Source of the DNA: an uncultured Actinomyces sp.
Lineage (GTDB): Bacteria > Actinomycetota > Actinomycetes > Actinomycetales > Actinomycetaceae
Direction: 5' to 3'
Assembly: GCA_900545825.1 (NCBI GenBank)
Contig: URAS01000014.1
Coordinates: 1-64,000 of the forward strand
DNA: 64,000 nucleotides
In this document: positions 55,314-63,509 of the stretch, piece by piece
Numbering within the stretch: position 1 is the first letter of the stretch
Layout of the letters: the number at the start of each line of letters is the position of its first letter
Position numbers and translations under genes: made by a program
The notes under the pieces: model-generated
Told to the model about the DNA's origin: nothing
The model's database searches: none
The model's input: the letters and a program-made list of their open reading frames with translations, nothing else

Positions 55314-56705
55314 TCAGAAGGCCGGAACGTCCGCGGTGAGGGCGTCGACCGCCGACTTCGACAGAGGCCTCGCCTGCAGCAGCTCGGCCACCTGGAACGC
55401 CAGCTCGAGCGACTGCTGGTGGTTGAGGCGCGGGTCGACGCGGGTCTCGTAGCGCTCGGCCAGCCGCTCGTCGTCGATCGTCTCCGAGCCGCCACGCACC
55501 TCGGTCACGTCGTCTCCCGTCATCTCGACGTGGATACCGCCAGGAATCGTCCCCTCGGCGGCGTGGACGTCGAAGAACTGGTGGACCTCGCGCATGATCG
55601 TCGCGAAATCGCGGGTCTTGTAGCCCGTCGCCGAGGTCGTCGTGTTGCCGTGCATGGGGTCGCACACCCAGACGACCGGGCGGCCGTCCCGGCGGACGAC
55701 GTCGATGATACGCGGCAGCTCGTCGGCGATCCGGTCGGCGCCCATCCGGGTGATGAAGGTGAGGCGACCTGGCTCGCCTTCGGGGTTGAGGCGGTCGATG
55801 AGACGGACGATGTCGTCGCCGGTCGCGTCGGGCCCCAGCTTGACGCCGATGGGGTTGACGACCTTACTCAGCAACTCGACGTGGGCGCCCTCGGGGTCGC
55901 GTGTGCGCTCGCCGATCCACAGGAAGTGTGCCGACGTGTCGTAGAGCTTGCCCGTCCGCGAGTCCTCGCGCGTCATCGCGGCCTCGTACTCCATGAGCAG
56001 CGCCTCGTGTGACGAGTAGAAGTCGACCGTGCTCAACGCGTCGAACTGGACGCCCGCCGCCGACATGAACCTGACGGCGCGTTCGATGTCGCCGGCCAGC
56101 GCCTCGTAGCGGGCATAGGCCGGGTTTGCCGTGAAGCCCTTGTTCCACTGGTGGACGCGGCGCAGGTCCGCGTAGCCGCCCAGGGTGAACGCGCGGATGA
56201 GGTTGAGCGACGTGCCCGAGCGCGTGTACATCTCGATGAGCCGGTTCGGGTCGGGCTCGCGCGCCGTCTCGGTGAACGTGAACTCGTTGACCGCATCGCC
56301 GCGGTACGACGGCAGGGTCGTGCCGTCGACCGTCTCGACGTCGCTGGAGCGGGGTTTCGCGTACTGCCCGGCCATTCGCCCCATCTTGATGACGGGCATC
56401 GACGAGCCGTAGGTGAGGACGATCGCCATCTGGAGGATCGTCTGGATCTTGAGCCGCAGCCGGTCCGCCGTCGACTCGGCAAACGTTTCGGCACAGTCGC
56501 CGCCGGTGAGGACAAACGCCTCGCCCCGGGAGGCCGCCGCCAGCTTCGTCAACAGACGGTCGGCCTCGCCCGCGAAGACGAGCGGAGGTCGGCTGCGCAA
56601 GTCGGCAACGACACGGGCGACCTCCTGCGGGTCGCCGTAGTTCGGCTGCTGGCTAACGGGGCAGGTCCGCCAGGAATTGAGGGCGTCAACGTTCTCGGGG
56701 CGCAT
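55314..56705 (-). CDS. aroG: Class II DAHP synthase
   Basis: A 463-residue plant-type 3-deoxy-D-arabino-heptulosonate-7-phosphate synthase, first step of aromatic amino-acid synthesis from PEP and erythrose 4-phosphate. Signature segments are GGDCAETF, PVIKMGRMAGQYAKPRS, VCDPMHGNT and GGIHVEMTGDDVTE, the last contributing metal ligands. The ATG has TACAGT seven bases upstream and no Shine-Dalgarno. Position downstream of pknL matches Rv2178c. With trpD nearby, part of tryptophan supply. Confidence 0.97.
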   Translation of the reverse strand: MRPENVDALNSWRTCPVSQQPNYGDPQEVARVVADLRSRPPLVFAGEADRLLTKLAAASRGEAFVLTGGDCAETFAESTADRLRLKIQTILQMAIVLTYGSSMPVIKMGRMAGQYAKPRSSDVETVDGTTLPSYRGDAVNEFTFTETAREPDPNRLIEMYTRSGTSLNLIRAFTLGGYADLRRVHQWNKGFTANPAYARYEALAGDIERAVRFMSAAGVQFDALSTVDFYSSHEALLMEYEAAMTREDSRTGKLYDTSAHFLWIGERTRDPEGAHVELLSKVVNPIGVKLGPDATGDDIVRLIDRLNPEGEPGRLTFITRMGADRIADELPRIIDVVRRDGRPVVWVCDPMHGNTTTSATGYKTRDFATIMREVHQFFDVHAAEGTIPGGIHVEMTGDDVTEVRGGSETIDDERLAERYETRVDPRLNHQQSLELAFQVAELLQARPLSKSAVDALTADVPAF

Positions 56706-56735
56706 GGTTCACACTGTAGTGAGTGGCGGGTAGAC

Positions 56736-56772
56736 GTGTGGGGCGGTTCCGCGTAACGGACCCGCCCCACAC
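56736..56772 (-). terminator. Terminator of the PPi-phosphofructokinase gene
   Basis: GTGTGGGGCGG (56736-56746) pairs with CCGCCCCACAC (56762-56772), and an inner TCCG/CGGA stem extends it past one mismatch. It lies between the pfk stop and aroG start, close to the aroG promoter region. No T run. Confidence 0.65.
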
Positions 56773-56785
56773 ATTCGCTATTCGG

Positions 56786-58003
56786 TTACTGAGCAGCCGG
56801 CTCGAGCTTCTGGCCGATCTTGCTCATGAGGTCGACGAACCACTGCTGCGAGATGTCGAACGGCTTGCCGCCCTTAATCCGCGGGAACGGGACAGCCTTG
56901 AGGATGTCGCCGTCTTCCTCGTCGTGGCCGACGACGCCCGACTCGCCACGCATCGCCGCGTCGACGGCGAAGTCCGTCATCGACTGGATGAGGCGCAGGT
57001 CCTCGGCGTTCGCGGCGGCCGCACGCGAGAAGTAGCCCGACTTCTGGACGAGCACCTTCTCGGCGCCGATCTTGGCGGCGAACTGCTTGGCGAACCACTG
57101 GCCGGGGTTGATCGTGTCGAGCTTGACGTGGCCAAACGGGTCGCGCTGAACCTCTTCGCCGTCCGCCTCGAGCTGGGCGACGATCTCGGACAGGCCGGCG
57201 CCCTCCGAGAGGAAGATGTTGACGTTACCCGACGCGTCCATGATCTTGCGCAGGCGGTCGGCCTCGGCGTCAATGTCGATGCGGGCCTCGGGAACGAAGA
57301 CCGCGTGGATGTCCCAGTGCTCGCGGCCCAGGCCCAGCGACGGGGCCCACTCCTGCTCGTCCAGCCACTCGCTGTACTTGCGGGCGGTCGCGGCGGTGAG
57401 CCAGCCACAGTTACGGCCCATGACCTCGTGGACGATGAGCATGCGCGGCGACACGCGGCACTCGCCGATGACGTTAGCCGCGAAACGCGCGCCCTCTTCG
57501 GCGGCCGTCCAGGCGCCGAGCGACTGGCGGATCGGCACGACGTCGTTGTCGATCGTCTTGGGCAGACCGACGACGGTGAGGTCGTAGTCGTTTTCCTTGA
57601 GGTAGGCGGCCAGGTCGGCAGCCGTCGTGTTCGTGTCGTCACCACCGATGGTGTGGAGCACGTCGACCTTGTCCTCGACAAGGCGCTCGGCGGCGACCTT
57701 CAGCGGGTCCTCGCCCTCGGCGACGAGCCCGCGCTTAACGAGGTCGTCAACGTTCGTGAGCTTGACGCGCGAGTTACCGATCGGCGAACCGCCGAAACGG
57801 TGCAGGACTCCGGCCTGCTTACGGCCTTCTTCGTCGACCGTGATGTAGTTTCCGGTCAACAGGCCATGGTAGCCGTGCAGGTACCCGATGATCTCGATCG
57901 ACGGATCGAGCTCGGTGTAACGCTGGATGAGGCCACCGACTGCCGAGGACAGGCAGGGGGCGAAGCCGCCTGCGGTCAACAAGGCAACGCGACGAATGGT
58001 CAT
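56786..58003 (-). CDS. pfp: 6-phosphofructokinase, pyrophosphate-type
   Basis: A 405-residue phosphofructokinase. The donor-site motif is GGDDTN, with Asp in the second position as in PPi-using enzymes (ATP enzymes have GGDGS), and PKTIDND supports the same group. It phosphorylates fructose 6-phosphate reversibly with PPi. ATG 58003 is preceded by TGGAGG; the longer frame adds 23 unsupported codons. A TAGACT box sits about 50 bases upstream in the 95-base gap to plsC. Confidence 0.92.
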   Translation of the reverse strand: MTIRRVALLTAGGFAPCLSSAVGGLIQRYTELDPSIEIIGYLHGYHGLLTGNYITVDEEGRKQAGVLHRFGGSPIGNSRVKLTNVDDLVKRGLVAEGEDPLKVAAERLVEDKVDVLHTIGGDDTNTTAADLAAYLKENDYDLTVVGLPKTIDNDVVPIRQSLGAWTAAEEGARFAANVIGECRVSPRMLIVHEVMGRNCGWLTAATARKYSEWLDEQEWAPSLGLGREHWDIHAVFVPEARIDIDAEADRLRKIMDASGNVNIFLSEGAGLSEIVAQLEADGEEVQRDPFGHVKLDTINPGQWFAKQFAAKIGAEKVLVQKSGYFSRAAAANAEDLRLIQSMTDFAVDAAMRGESGVVGHDEEDGDILKAVPFPRIKGGKPFDISQQWFVDLMSKIGQKLEPAAQ

Positions 58004-58067
58004 TGATCCTCCAGATCTGGTTGTAGCGCGTAAACGCGTGAGCTCCCCCAGTCTAACGGGGGCGGGT

Positions 58068-58092
58068 CGCATACGCGGAGACCGCGTGTGCG
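58068..58092 (-). terminator. Hairpin after plsC
   Basis: CGCA and CGCGG arms (58068-58078) face CCGCG and TGCG (58082-58092) with one mismatched pair. Lies six bases after the plsC stop. No T run; also near the pfp promoter. Confidence 0.4.
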
Positions 58093-58098
58093 GGGTCG

Positions 58099-58896
58099 CT
58101 AGGACTGATCAGACTTGTCGTCCGACGAGTCGGTGTCGGCCGGCGGGGTGGGCGCCTGCACGTCCGGAACCGGACGCCCGCCGGGTGCACCGCCGGGGAC
58201 GGGGCCGGAGAACTTGCCCTCGGCCGCCAGCTGCTTCTTGACGTCGGCCGCGTAGAGGTCGACGTATTCCTGGCCCGACAGCACCATGAGGTTGTACATG
58301 ATCTCGTCGGTAATGGCGCGCAGGACGTAGCGGTCGTTTTCCAGGCCGCGGTAGCGCGAGAAGTCGAGCGGCTCGCCGATGATGACGCCGACGCGGTGCA
58401 GGCGCGGAATGCGGGTGCCGATCGGCTGGGCGATGTTCGAGCCGATCATCGCGACGGGCAGGACCGGTGCCCCGGATTCGAGGGCGAGGCGGGCGACGCC
58501 CGTCTTGCCGCGGTAGAGGCGCCCGTCAGGGCTGCGCGTGCCCTCCGGGTAGATGCCGAACAGGCCACCCTCGTTGAGACGCTTGAGGCCGGTGTGGAGA
58601 GCGGCCAGCGACTTCTTGCCACCCGAGCGGTCGACCGGGATGGTGCCGACGGCCCGCATGAACGAGGCGACGAGGCGCCCCTTGAGTCCCTTGCCCGTGA
58701 AGTAATCGGACTTGCCCATGAAGACGACCTCGCGGTCGATGAGCATGGGAAGGAAGAACGAGTCGATGACCGCCAGGTGGTTCGACGCGAGGATCGCCGG
58801 TCCCGTCTTGGGGATGTTCTCGGCGCCTTTGATCCATGGTCGATAGATCAGCTTCAACAGCGGGCCAACAATGATCTTGAGGAGCCGGTAAAACAT
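58099..58896 (-). CDS. plsC: 1-acyl-sn-glycerol-3-phosphate acyltransferase
   Basis: A 265-residue PlsC-family enzyme making phosphatidic acid from lysophosphatidate. Motif I is NHLAVID, an NHx4D-type block; motif III is YPEGTRS; GKTGVARLALESGAPVLPVAMIG follows. A hydrophobic N-terminus anchors it to the membrane. The C-terminal 40 residues are Pro/Asp/Ser-rich and probably disordered. ATG 58896 follows GAAGGGAAGG by eight bases. Position recalls Rv2182c. Confidence 0.92.
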   Translation of the reverse strand: MFYRLLKIIVGPLLKLIYRPWIKGAENIPKTGPAILASNHLAVIDSFFLPMLIDREVVFMGKSDYFTGKGLKGRLVASFMRAVGTIPVDRSGGKKSLAALHTGLKRLNEGGLFGIYPEGTRSPDGRLYRGKTGVARLALESGAPVLPVAMIGSNIAQPIGTRIPRLHRVGVIIGEPLDFSRYRGLENDRYVLRAITDEIMYNLMVLSGQEYVDLYAADVKKQLAAEGKFSGPVPGGAPGGRPVPDVQAPTPPADTDSSDDKSDQS

Positions 58897-58962
58897 GGGT
58901 TGGGCCTTCCCTTCTGCCTCGCTGCAACGACTAACGCTGACGTATAGACTACCCTTCACTTT

Positions 58963-59349
58963 ATGGCGGATAAGTGGTGGACGTGGCCCAGACCAAAGAA
59001 AAAGCGAGAAGAGTCTCGTGTTGACCGCGAATTCGAACGTCTGATCGCCGACCTCGACGACATCGACACCGACGCGACTAAGCCAACAGGTCCGCGCGAT
59101 TATTCCCTCGCCCCCGACACCGAGGGGTTCACGCCACCCGATCCAGGCCGCCAGTGGTCGCTGCGCGCCACCCTCATCGTCATCGCGATCGTCCTCGTCC
59201 TTGCCCTGCCAATTGTCCTGGTCGCGACGGATATCAACCCACCTCATTGGGTCGCCGTCATCTGGCTGCTCGCACTCATCGGCCTGGGGGTGGCGATCGC
59301 TAAGTCGGCGCCTCGGCATCGCGGGCCAGGTAACGGCGCGGCGGTATGA
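58963..59349 (+). CDS. Small two-helix membrane protein, unknown function
   Basis: A 128-residue protein: basic, Trp-rich N-terminus (MADKWWTWPRPKKK), an acidic middle, a Pro-rich stretch, then two membrane helices (about 68-88 and 95-114) and a short tail. I do not recognise the family. Start ATG has TACCCT seven bases upstream, leaderless type. The next gene overlaps its stop (ATGA), so the two are co-translated, hinting at a shared but unknown role. Confidence 0.75.
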   Translation: MADKWWTWPRPKKKREESRVDREFERLIADLDDIDTDATKPTGPRDYSLAPDTEGFTPPDPGRQWSLRATLIVIAIVLVLALPIVLVATDINPPHWVAVIWLLALIGLGVAIAKSAPRHRGPGNGAAV

Positions 59350-61142
59350 GGCGACATCGCCCCGGCGACGGACTGGTGGTAGCCGGTCAGCGGGCCGGTA
59401 GTGTCCTCGCCGACCGGATGCGAGGCGAGGGCGAACTGGCCCAAGCCACCCTCGACGGCGACGGGCCCCTTCTTTCCGATATCGACCTGGTCGTCGTCGA
59501 CCTCGAGACCACCGGACTGGGTGCACAGGCCGCAATTACGGAAATCGGGGCGTGCCGAATTCGCGGACGCGAGATCCTCGACCGCTACTCGACGTTCGTC
59601 AACCCCCGCCAACCGATCCCGCCGGCCATCACCGCCCTCACGGGAATCCGCAACGCCGACGTCATCCACGCTCCCGGGATCGAGGACGTCCTCCCCCAGT
59701 TTGCCCAGCTGCTCGACGGCGCCTGGGGCATCGTCGCCCACAACGCACCCTTCGACGTGGGGCTCCTCAAGCGCGCGTGGCGCGACCACCAGATGGCGTG
59801 GCCGCCCCTGGCCGTCATCGACACGTTGACGCTCGCGCGCCTCGTCCTCCCCCGCCCTCAGGTCGCCAACCACCGCCTGGGCACGCTGGCCCAGTACTTC
59901 GGCACGCGGACCCGGCCCAGCCACCGCGCCCTCGACGACGCCGAGGCCACCGTCGACGTTCTCGCCGGCCTCGTTGACCTGGCCCGACCGTTCGGTCTCA
60001 CGCACGCGAACGACCTGGTGACGGTGGCGAAGCCGGTGCGTCCCGCCCGCCGCGCCCGTGCTTCGCTGGCCCGCGGCCTCCCCGACCGTCCCGGCGTCTA
60101 CCGTTTCCACACGGCGCCGGGTGACGTCGTCTACGTGGGGTCGGCAACGTCGCTGGCGCACCGCGTCGCCTCGTACTTCACGGCGGCCGAGCAGCGCGGC
60201 CGCATGGCCGAGATGACGATGCAGGCCCAGCGCGTGTCGTGGAGGCCGACCGCCTGCGTCGCGTGGGCCAGGGTCTTCGAGCTGCGCGACATCGACCGGT
60301 TCAAGCCGGTCTACAACCGCAAGTCGATGCATCCCGAGCGCTACTGGTTCGTCGAGCTAACGGCCGAGGACGTCCCCCGGCTCAAAGTCACACGGACCCC
60401 GGATCCGCGTGCGCGCTCGCTCGGACCCGTCTCGTCGCGGCGCGCCGCCACGGCCGTCTCGCAGGCAATCACCGACGCCACCGACATCCGCACGTGCGCG
60501 ATGACCATCCCCGCCCATCCCCAGGGCCTCACACCCTGCTACCTCGCCGAACTGGGCCGATGCAGCGCCCCGTGCCTCGACGGCATCGACAACGAGGGTG
60601 CCCGCCAGGCCGCCGTCGCCGCCGCGCGGATGGTCGAGGGGCACTGTGTCGACGCCGTGACGCACCAGATGGCGGCGATTACCGACGATTCGGCGCACCT
60701 GCGCTTCGAGGAGGCCGCCGACAAGGCCAACCGGGCCGAGGCTCTGCTGCGTGCCGCCCGCCAGGCCGAGATCTCGGGTCCATTGCTGCGCGCCCGCCGC
60801 CTGATCATCGCGCATCCCGCGACGATCGGCGGCTGGTGCCTCACGGGAATCCGTTTCGGCCGCATGGTGGCGACGGGGTATGCGCCCCGCGCCCGCGACC
60901 TCGTCGCCCTCCTCGAGGCGATGACCGACGCGTGGGACCGGGCCGATCTGCCCGACCAGACGCCCCTGTGGGAGGAGACGATCGAGCTGGCCCGCCTGGT
61001 CACCGCGCCGGGCACGAGGATTGTCGTCCTCGACACCGATCAGCCACTGGCCTGCGCCCTCGACGGTGGCTGGAGCATGCCCCAGATATGGGAGAAGCTG
61101 CGCTCCGGCAGGAGACGCAGCTTCTCGATGGCGACGAGGTGA
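59346..61142 (+). CDS. DEDDh exonuclease fused to GIY-YIG (UvrC-like) nuclease
   Basis: A 598-residue protein. The N-terminal DEDDh exonuclease, like DNA polymerase III epsilon, shows DLETTG, HNAPFD and HRALDDAEAT (about 48-200). A GIY-YIG domain follows at about 240-325: GVYRF then VVYVGSATSL, like UvrC/Cho, with a cysteine-bearing C-terminal region (CYLAELGRCSAPC). This fusion matches actinobacterial Rv2191. It likely acts in DNA repair or nucleic-acid processing. It overlaps the upstream membrane-protein gene by four bases and ends three bases before the convergent trpD. Confidence 0.9.
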   Translation: MRRHRPGDGLVVAGQRAGSVLADRMRGEGELAQATLDGDGPLLSDIDLVVVDLETTGLGAQAAITEIGACRIRGREILDRYSTFVNPRQPIPPAITALTGIRNADVIHAPGIEDVLPQFAQLLDGAWGIVAHNAPFDVGLLKRAWRDHQMAWPPLAVIDTLTLARLVLPRPQVANHRLGTLAQYFGTRTRPSHRALDDAEATVDVLAGLVDLARPFGLTHANDLVTVAKPVRPARRARASLARGLPDRPGVYRFHTAPGDVVYVGSATSLAHRVASYFTAAEQRGRMAEMTMQAQRVSWRPTACVAWARVFELRDIDRFKPVYNRKSMHPERYWFVELTAEDVPRLKVTRTPDPRARSLGPVSSRRAATAVSQAITDATDIRTCAMTIPAHPQGLTPCYLAELGRCSAPCLDGIDNEGARQAAVAAARMVEGHCVDAVTHQMAAITDDSAHLRFEEAADKANRAEALLRAARQAEISGPLLRARRLIIAHPATIGGWCLTGIRFGRMVATGYAPRARDLVALLEAMTDAWDRADLPDQTPLWEETIELARLVTAPGTRIVVLDTDQPLACALDGGWSMPQIWEKLRSGRRRSFSMATR

Positions 61143-61145
61143 CGC

Positions 61146-62192
61146 CTAGGCGACGCCGAACGCCGCCCACTCTTCCATGAGCTGGCGGGCCTTGCCCGAC
61201 GCGATCGTCTGGCGCGCCAGTTCGACGCCGTGGGCCATGCGGTCGGCGAACGACCCGTCGCCAACCCGGCACCCCTCGGTGCGGTTGTAGGCGATGAGGC
61301 CGGCGGCGACGTTGAGGGCGACGGCGTCGGCGACCGGGCCAGCCTGGCCGTCGAAGATGTCGCGAATGATCCGGGCGTTGAAGGCCGCGTCGCCGCCACG
61401 CAGATCGTTGACGTCGCAGGGCGCGATCCCGATCGTCTGGGCGTCGAAATCCAGCCGCGAAACCTCGCCGTCGTGGATCTCCCACACCTGGTTGAGGTCG
61501 GCCGGCGACATCTCGTCGAGCCGCGTGGTTGCGCCGCGGAAGACGAGGGCGTCGCTGCCGCGGCCGGCAAAGACGCCGGCGACGACGGGCGCCGCCTCCT
61601 CCATAGCGACGCCGACCGCGCTGGCGCGCGGATGCGCGGGGTTGGTCAGGGGCCCGAGGATGTTGAACGCCGTCGGGTACCCGAGCGCGCGCCTGACCGG
61701 CGCGACAAAGCGCATGGCCGGGTGGAAGACGTTAGCGAACAGGAACGTGATCCCCAACGAGTTAAACAGCTTTTCGACGTCGTGCGGATCCGAGTACAGG
61801 TCGATCCCCAGGGCCTCCATGACGTCGGCCGACCCGGACGCCGAGGTCGTCGCCCGGTTCCCGTGCTTGACGACGGGGACCCCCATCGCGGCCAACACCA
61901 TGGCTGCCGTCGTCGAAATGTTCGCGGTCTTCAGCCCGTCGCCACCCGTGCCGACGATGTCGAGGACATCGCTGGGCAGGTCGGCTTTGAGGGCCAGGGC
62001 CTGCATCCGGTCGGCCAGGCCACGGATTTCCTCTGCCGTCTCGCCTTTCGTCGCCAGCGCCATGAGGAAGCCGGCGATCTGGGCGGCGGGAACTTTGTCG
62101 GTCATGATCTGATCCATCGCCCAGGCGGCCTGGTCGTAGGTCAGATCCTTGTGTGCGCGGAACGTGTCAAAGAGCTCGGGGAATGTCGGCAT
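61146..62192 (-). CDS. trpD: Anthranilate phosphoribosyltransferase
   Basis: A 348-residue enzyme joining anthranilate to PRPP, the second step of tryptophan synthesis. Signature motifs are GTGGDGLKTANIST (PRPP site) and KHGNRATTSASGSADVMEALG. No other trp genes are here, as is usual for the stand-alone actinobacterial trpD beside the exonuclease gene. It follows the receiver-like gene by 21 bases on the same strand and probably shares its transcript. Confidence 0.96.
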   Translation of the reverse strand: MPTFPELFDTFRAHKDLTYDQAAWAMDQIMTDKVPAAQIAGFLMALATKGETAEEIRGLADRMQALALKADLPSDVLDIVGTGGDGLKTANISTTAAMVLAAMGVPVVKHGNRATTSASGSADVMEALGIDLYSDPHDVEKLFNSLGITFLFANVFHPAMRFVAPVRRALGYPTAFNILGPLTNPAHPRASAVGVAMEEAAPVVAGVFAGRGSDALVFRGATTRLDEMSPADLNQVWEIHDGEVSRLDFDAQTIGIAPCDVNDLRGGDAAFNARIIRDIFDGQAGPVADAVALNVAAGLIAYNRTEGCRVGDGSFADRMAHGVELARQTIASGKARQLMEEWAAFGVA

Positions 62193-62213
62193 AACGGTCT
62201 TTCGTTTCGGGGG

Positions 62214-62600
62214 TCAGGACAGCAGGTCGGCGAGGGCTTCCTGCAGCTCGAGCGGGTCGACGGGCAGCGCCACGCTGCGGGCCGCACCCGAGAAGCGGGC
62301 CAGCCACTCGTCCTGCGGACGGGCCACGAGGATGATCATCGGCGGGACGTCGTCCTCCTGGTCGAGCAGGGTCTTGGCGAGGACCATCCCCGACACCTTC
62401 GTCGTCTCGCCGTCGAGGACGAGGGCGTCAAACTTGCCGTTGTGAACCTTGTCCTGGGCGCCGGCGGCGGTAGCGGCCTCGGTCCAGCGGGCCTTCGGCA
62501 GGCCCTTGCCCGGACGCGACCCCACGGCGTCGATGACGTCTTTGCGCAGCGACGAATCGTCGCTGTAGACGAGCAAGTCAAGGTAATCGGTGTCGGCCAT
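62214..62600 (-). CDS. Stand-alone receiver-like (pseudo-receiver) protein
   Basis: A 128-residue protein with an alpha/beta receiver-like fold: LLVYSDDSSLRKDV at the first strand, DALVLDGETTKVSG with the Asp at the phospho-acceptor position, IILVARP at the fourth strand, then SVALPVDPLELQEAL. The conserved Lys before Pro in the fifth strand is replaced by Leu, so phosphorylation control may be altered. There is no output domain. AAAGGAG lies five bases before ATG 62600. Upstream of trpD in one operon; role unknown. Confidence 0.75.
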   Translation of the reverse strand: MADTDYLDLLVYSDDSSLRKDVIDAVGSRPGKGLPKARWTEAATAAGAQDKVHNGKFDALVLDGETTKVSGMVLAKTLLDQEDDVPPMIILVARPQDEWLARFSGAARSVALPVDPLELQEALADLLS

Positions 62601-62778
62601 GTCTTCTCCTTTACCCGCGGCACCGGCTCCCGGGCCGTTTGTCAGATCAGTCACTCCCCATCGTACTATCCGAGCGCGCTCATGCTTATCTCGCGCGTTT
62701 TCTCGGAGTGTTCGATACGTTGGCAGTGCCTGGACGTTGGGCCCAGACCCACGTCTCGCAAACCTAGGAGGAGACAGA

Positions 62779-63402
62779 ATGTCCGTTTACACCCTTCCCG
62801 ACCTGCCCTATGACTACGCGGCGCTCGAGCCCCACATCTCGGGCCGCATCATGGAGCTGCACCACGACAAGCACCACGCCACCTACGTGGCGGGCGCGAA
62901 CGCCGCCCTCGAGGCCCTGGAAAAGGCCCGCGCGGAGGGCGATTTTGCCGCCATCAACCTGTGGGAAAAGAACCTGTCGTTCAACCTCGGTGGGCACACC
63001 AACCACTCGATCTTCTGGACGATCATGTCGCCCGACGGCGGCGGCCAGCCCGAGGGCGAGCTCGCCGACGCGATCGCCGAGTTCTTCGGTAGCTTCGACG
63101 CCTTCCAGAAGCAGTTCACGGCCGCGGCGACCGGCCTCCAGGGCTCCGGTTGGGCCGTCCTCGCGTGGGACACGATCGCCTCGCGCCTGGTGACGTTCCA
63201 GCTGTTTGACCAGCAGGGCAACGTCCCCGTCGGGGTCGTCCCGCTGCTCATGCTCGACATGTGGGAGCACGCGTTCTACCTCGATTACCTCAACGTCAAG
63301 GCCGACTACGTCAAGGCGTGGTGGAACGTCGTCAACTGGGAGGCCGTGTCGAAGCGCTTCGCGCAGGCCCGCACGAACTACTCCGGCCTGATCGTCGCCT
63401 AG
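62779..63402 (+). CDS. sodA: Superoxide dismutase, Fe/Mn family
   Basis: A 207-residue SOD converting superoxide to peroxide and oxygen. Metal ligands appear in the canonical places: first His of HHDKHH (28), the His in GGHTNHSIFW, and Asp and His in DMWEHAFY. Gln in the GLQGSGWA region does not by itself separate Fe from Mn. A strong TAGGAGGAG lies six bases before the ATG. Single gene with a terminator behind it. Confidence 0.97.
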   Translation: MSVYTLPDLPYDYAALEPHISGRIMELHHDKHHATYVAGANAALEALEKARAEGDFAAINLWEKNLSFNLGGHTNHSIFWTIMSPDGGGQPEGELADAIAEFFGSFDAFQKQFTAAATGLQGSGWAVLAWDTIASRLVTFQLFDQQGNVPVGVVPLLMLDMWEHAFYLDYLNVKADYVKAWWNVVNWEAVSKRFAQARTNYSGLIVA

Positions 63403-63452
63403 CCAGCGATTCCTCGTCACCGACGCCGGTTGGTGACGACACCGATAACGCC

Positions 63453-63487
63453 AACGGGGGCGGGACCCATCAGGTCCCGCCCCCGTT
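63453..63487. terminator. Bidirectional terminator between sodA and the FKBP gene
   Basis: A perfect 15-bp stem (63453-63467 with 63473-63487) and a 5-base loop between convergent genes. It is followed by GTTGTCG rather than a pure T run. Confidence 0.75.
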
Positions 63488-63509
63488 GTCGTATGCGTTG
63501 CCGCCGAGG

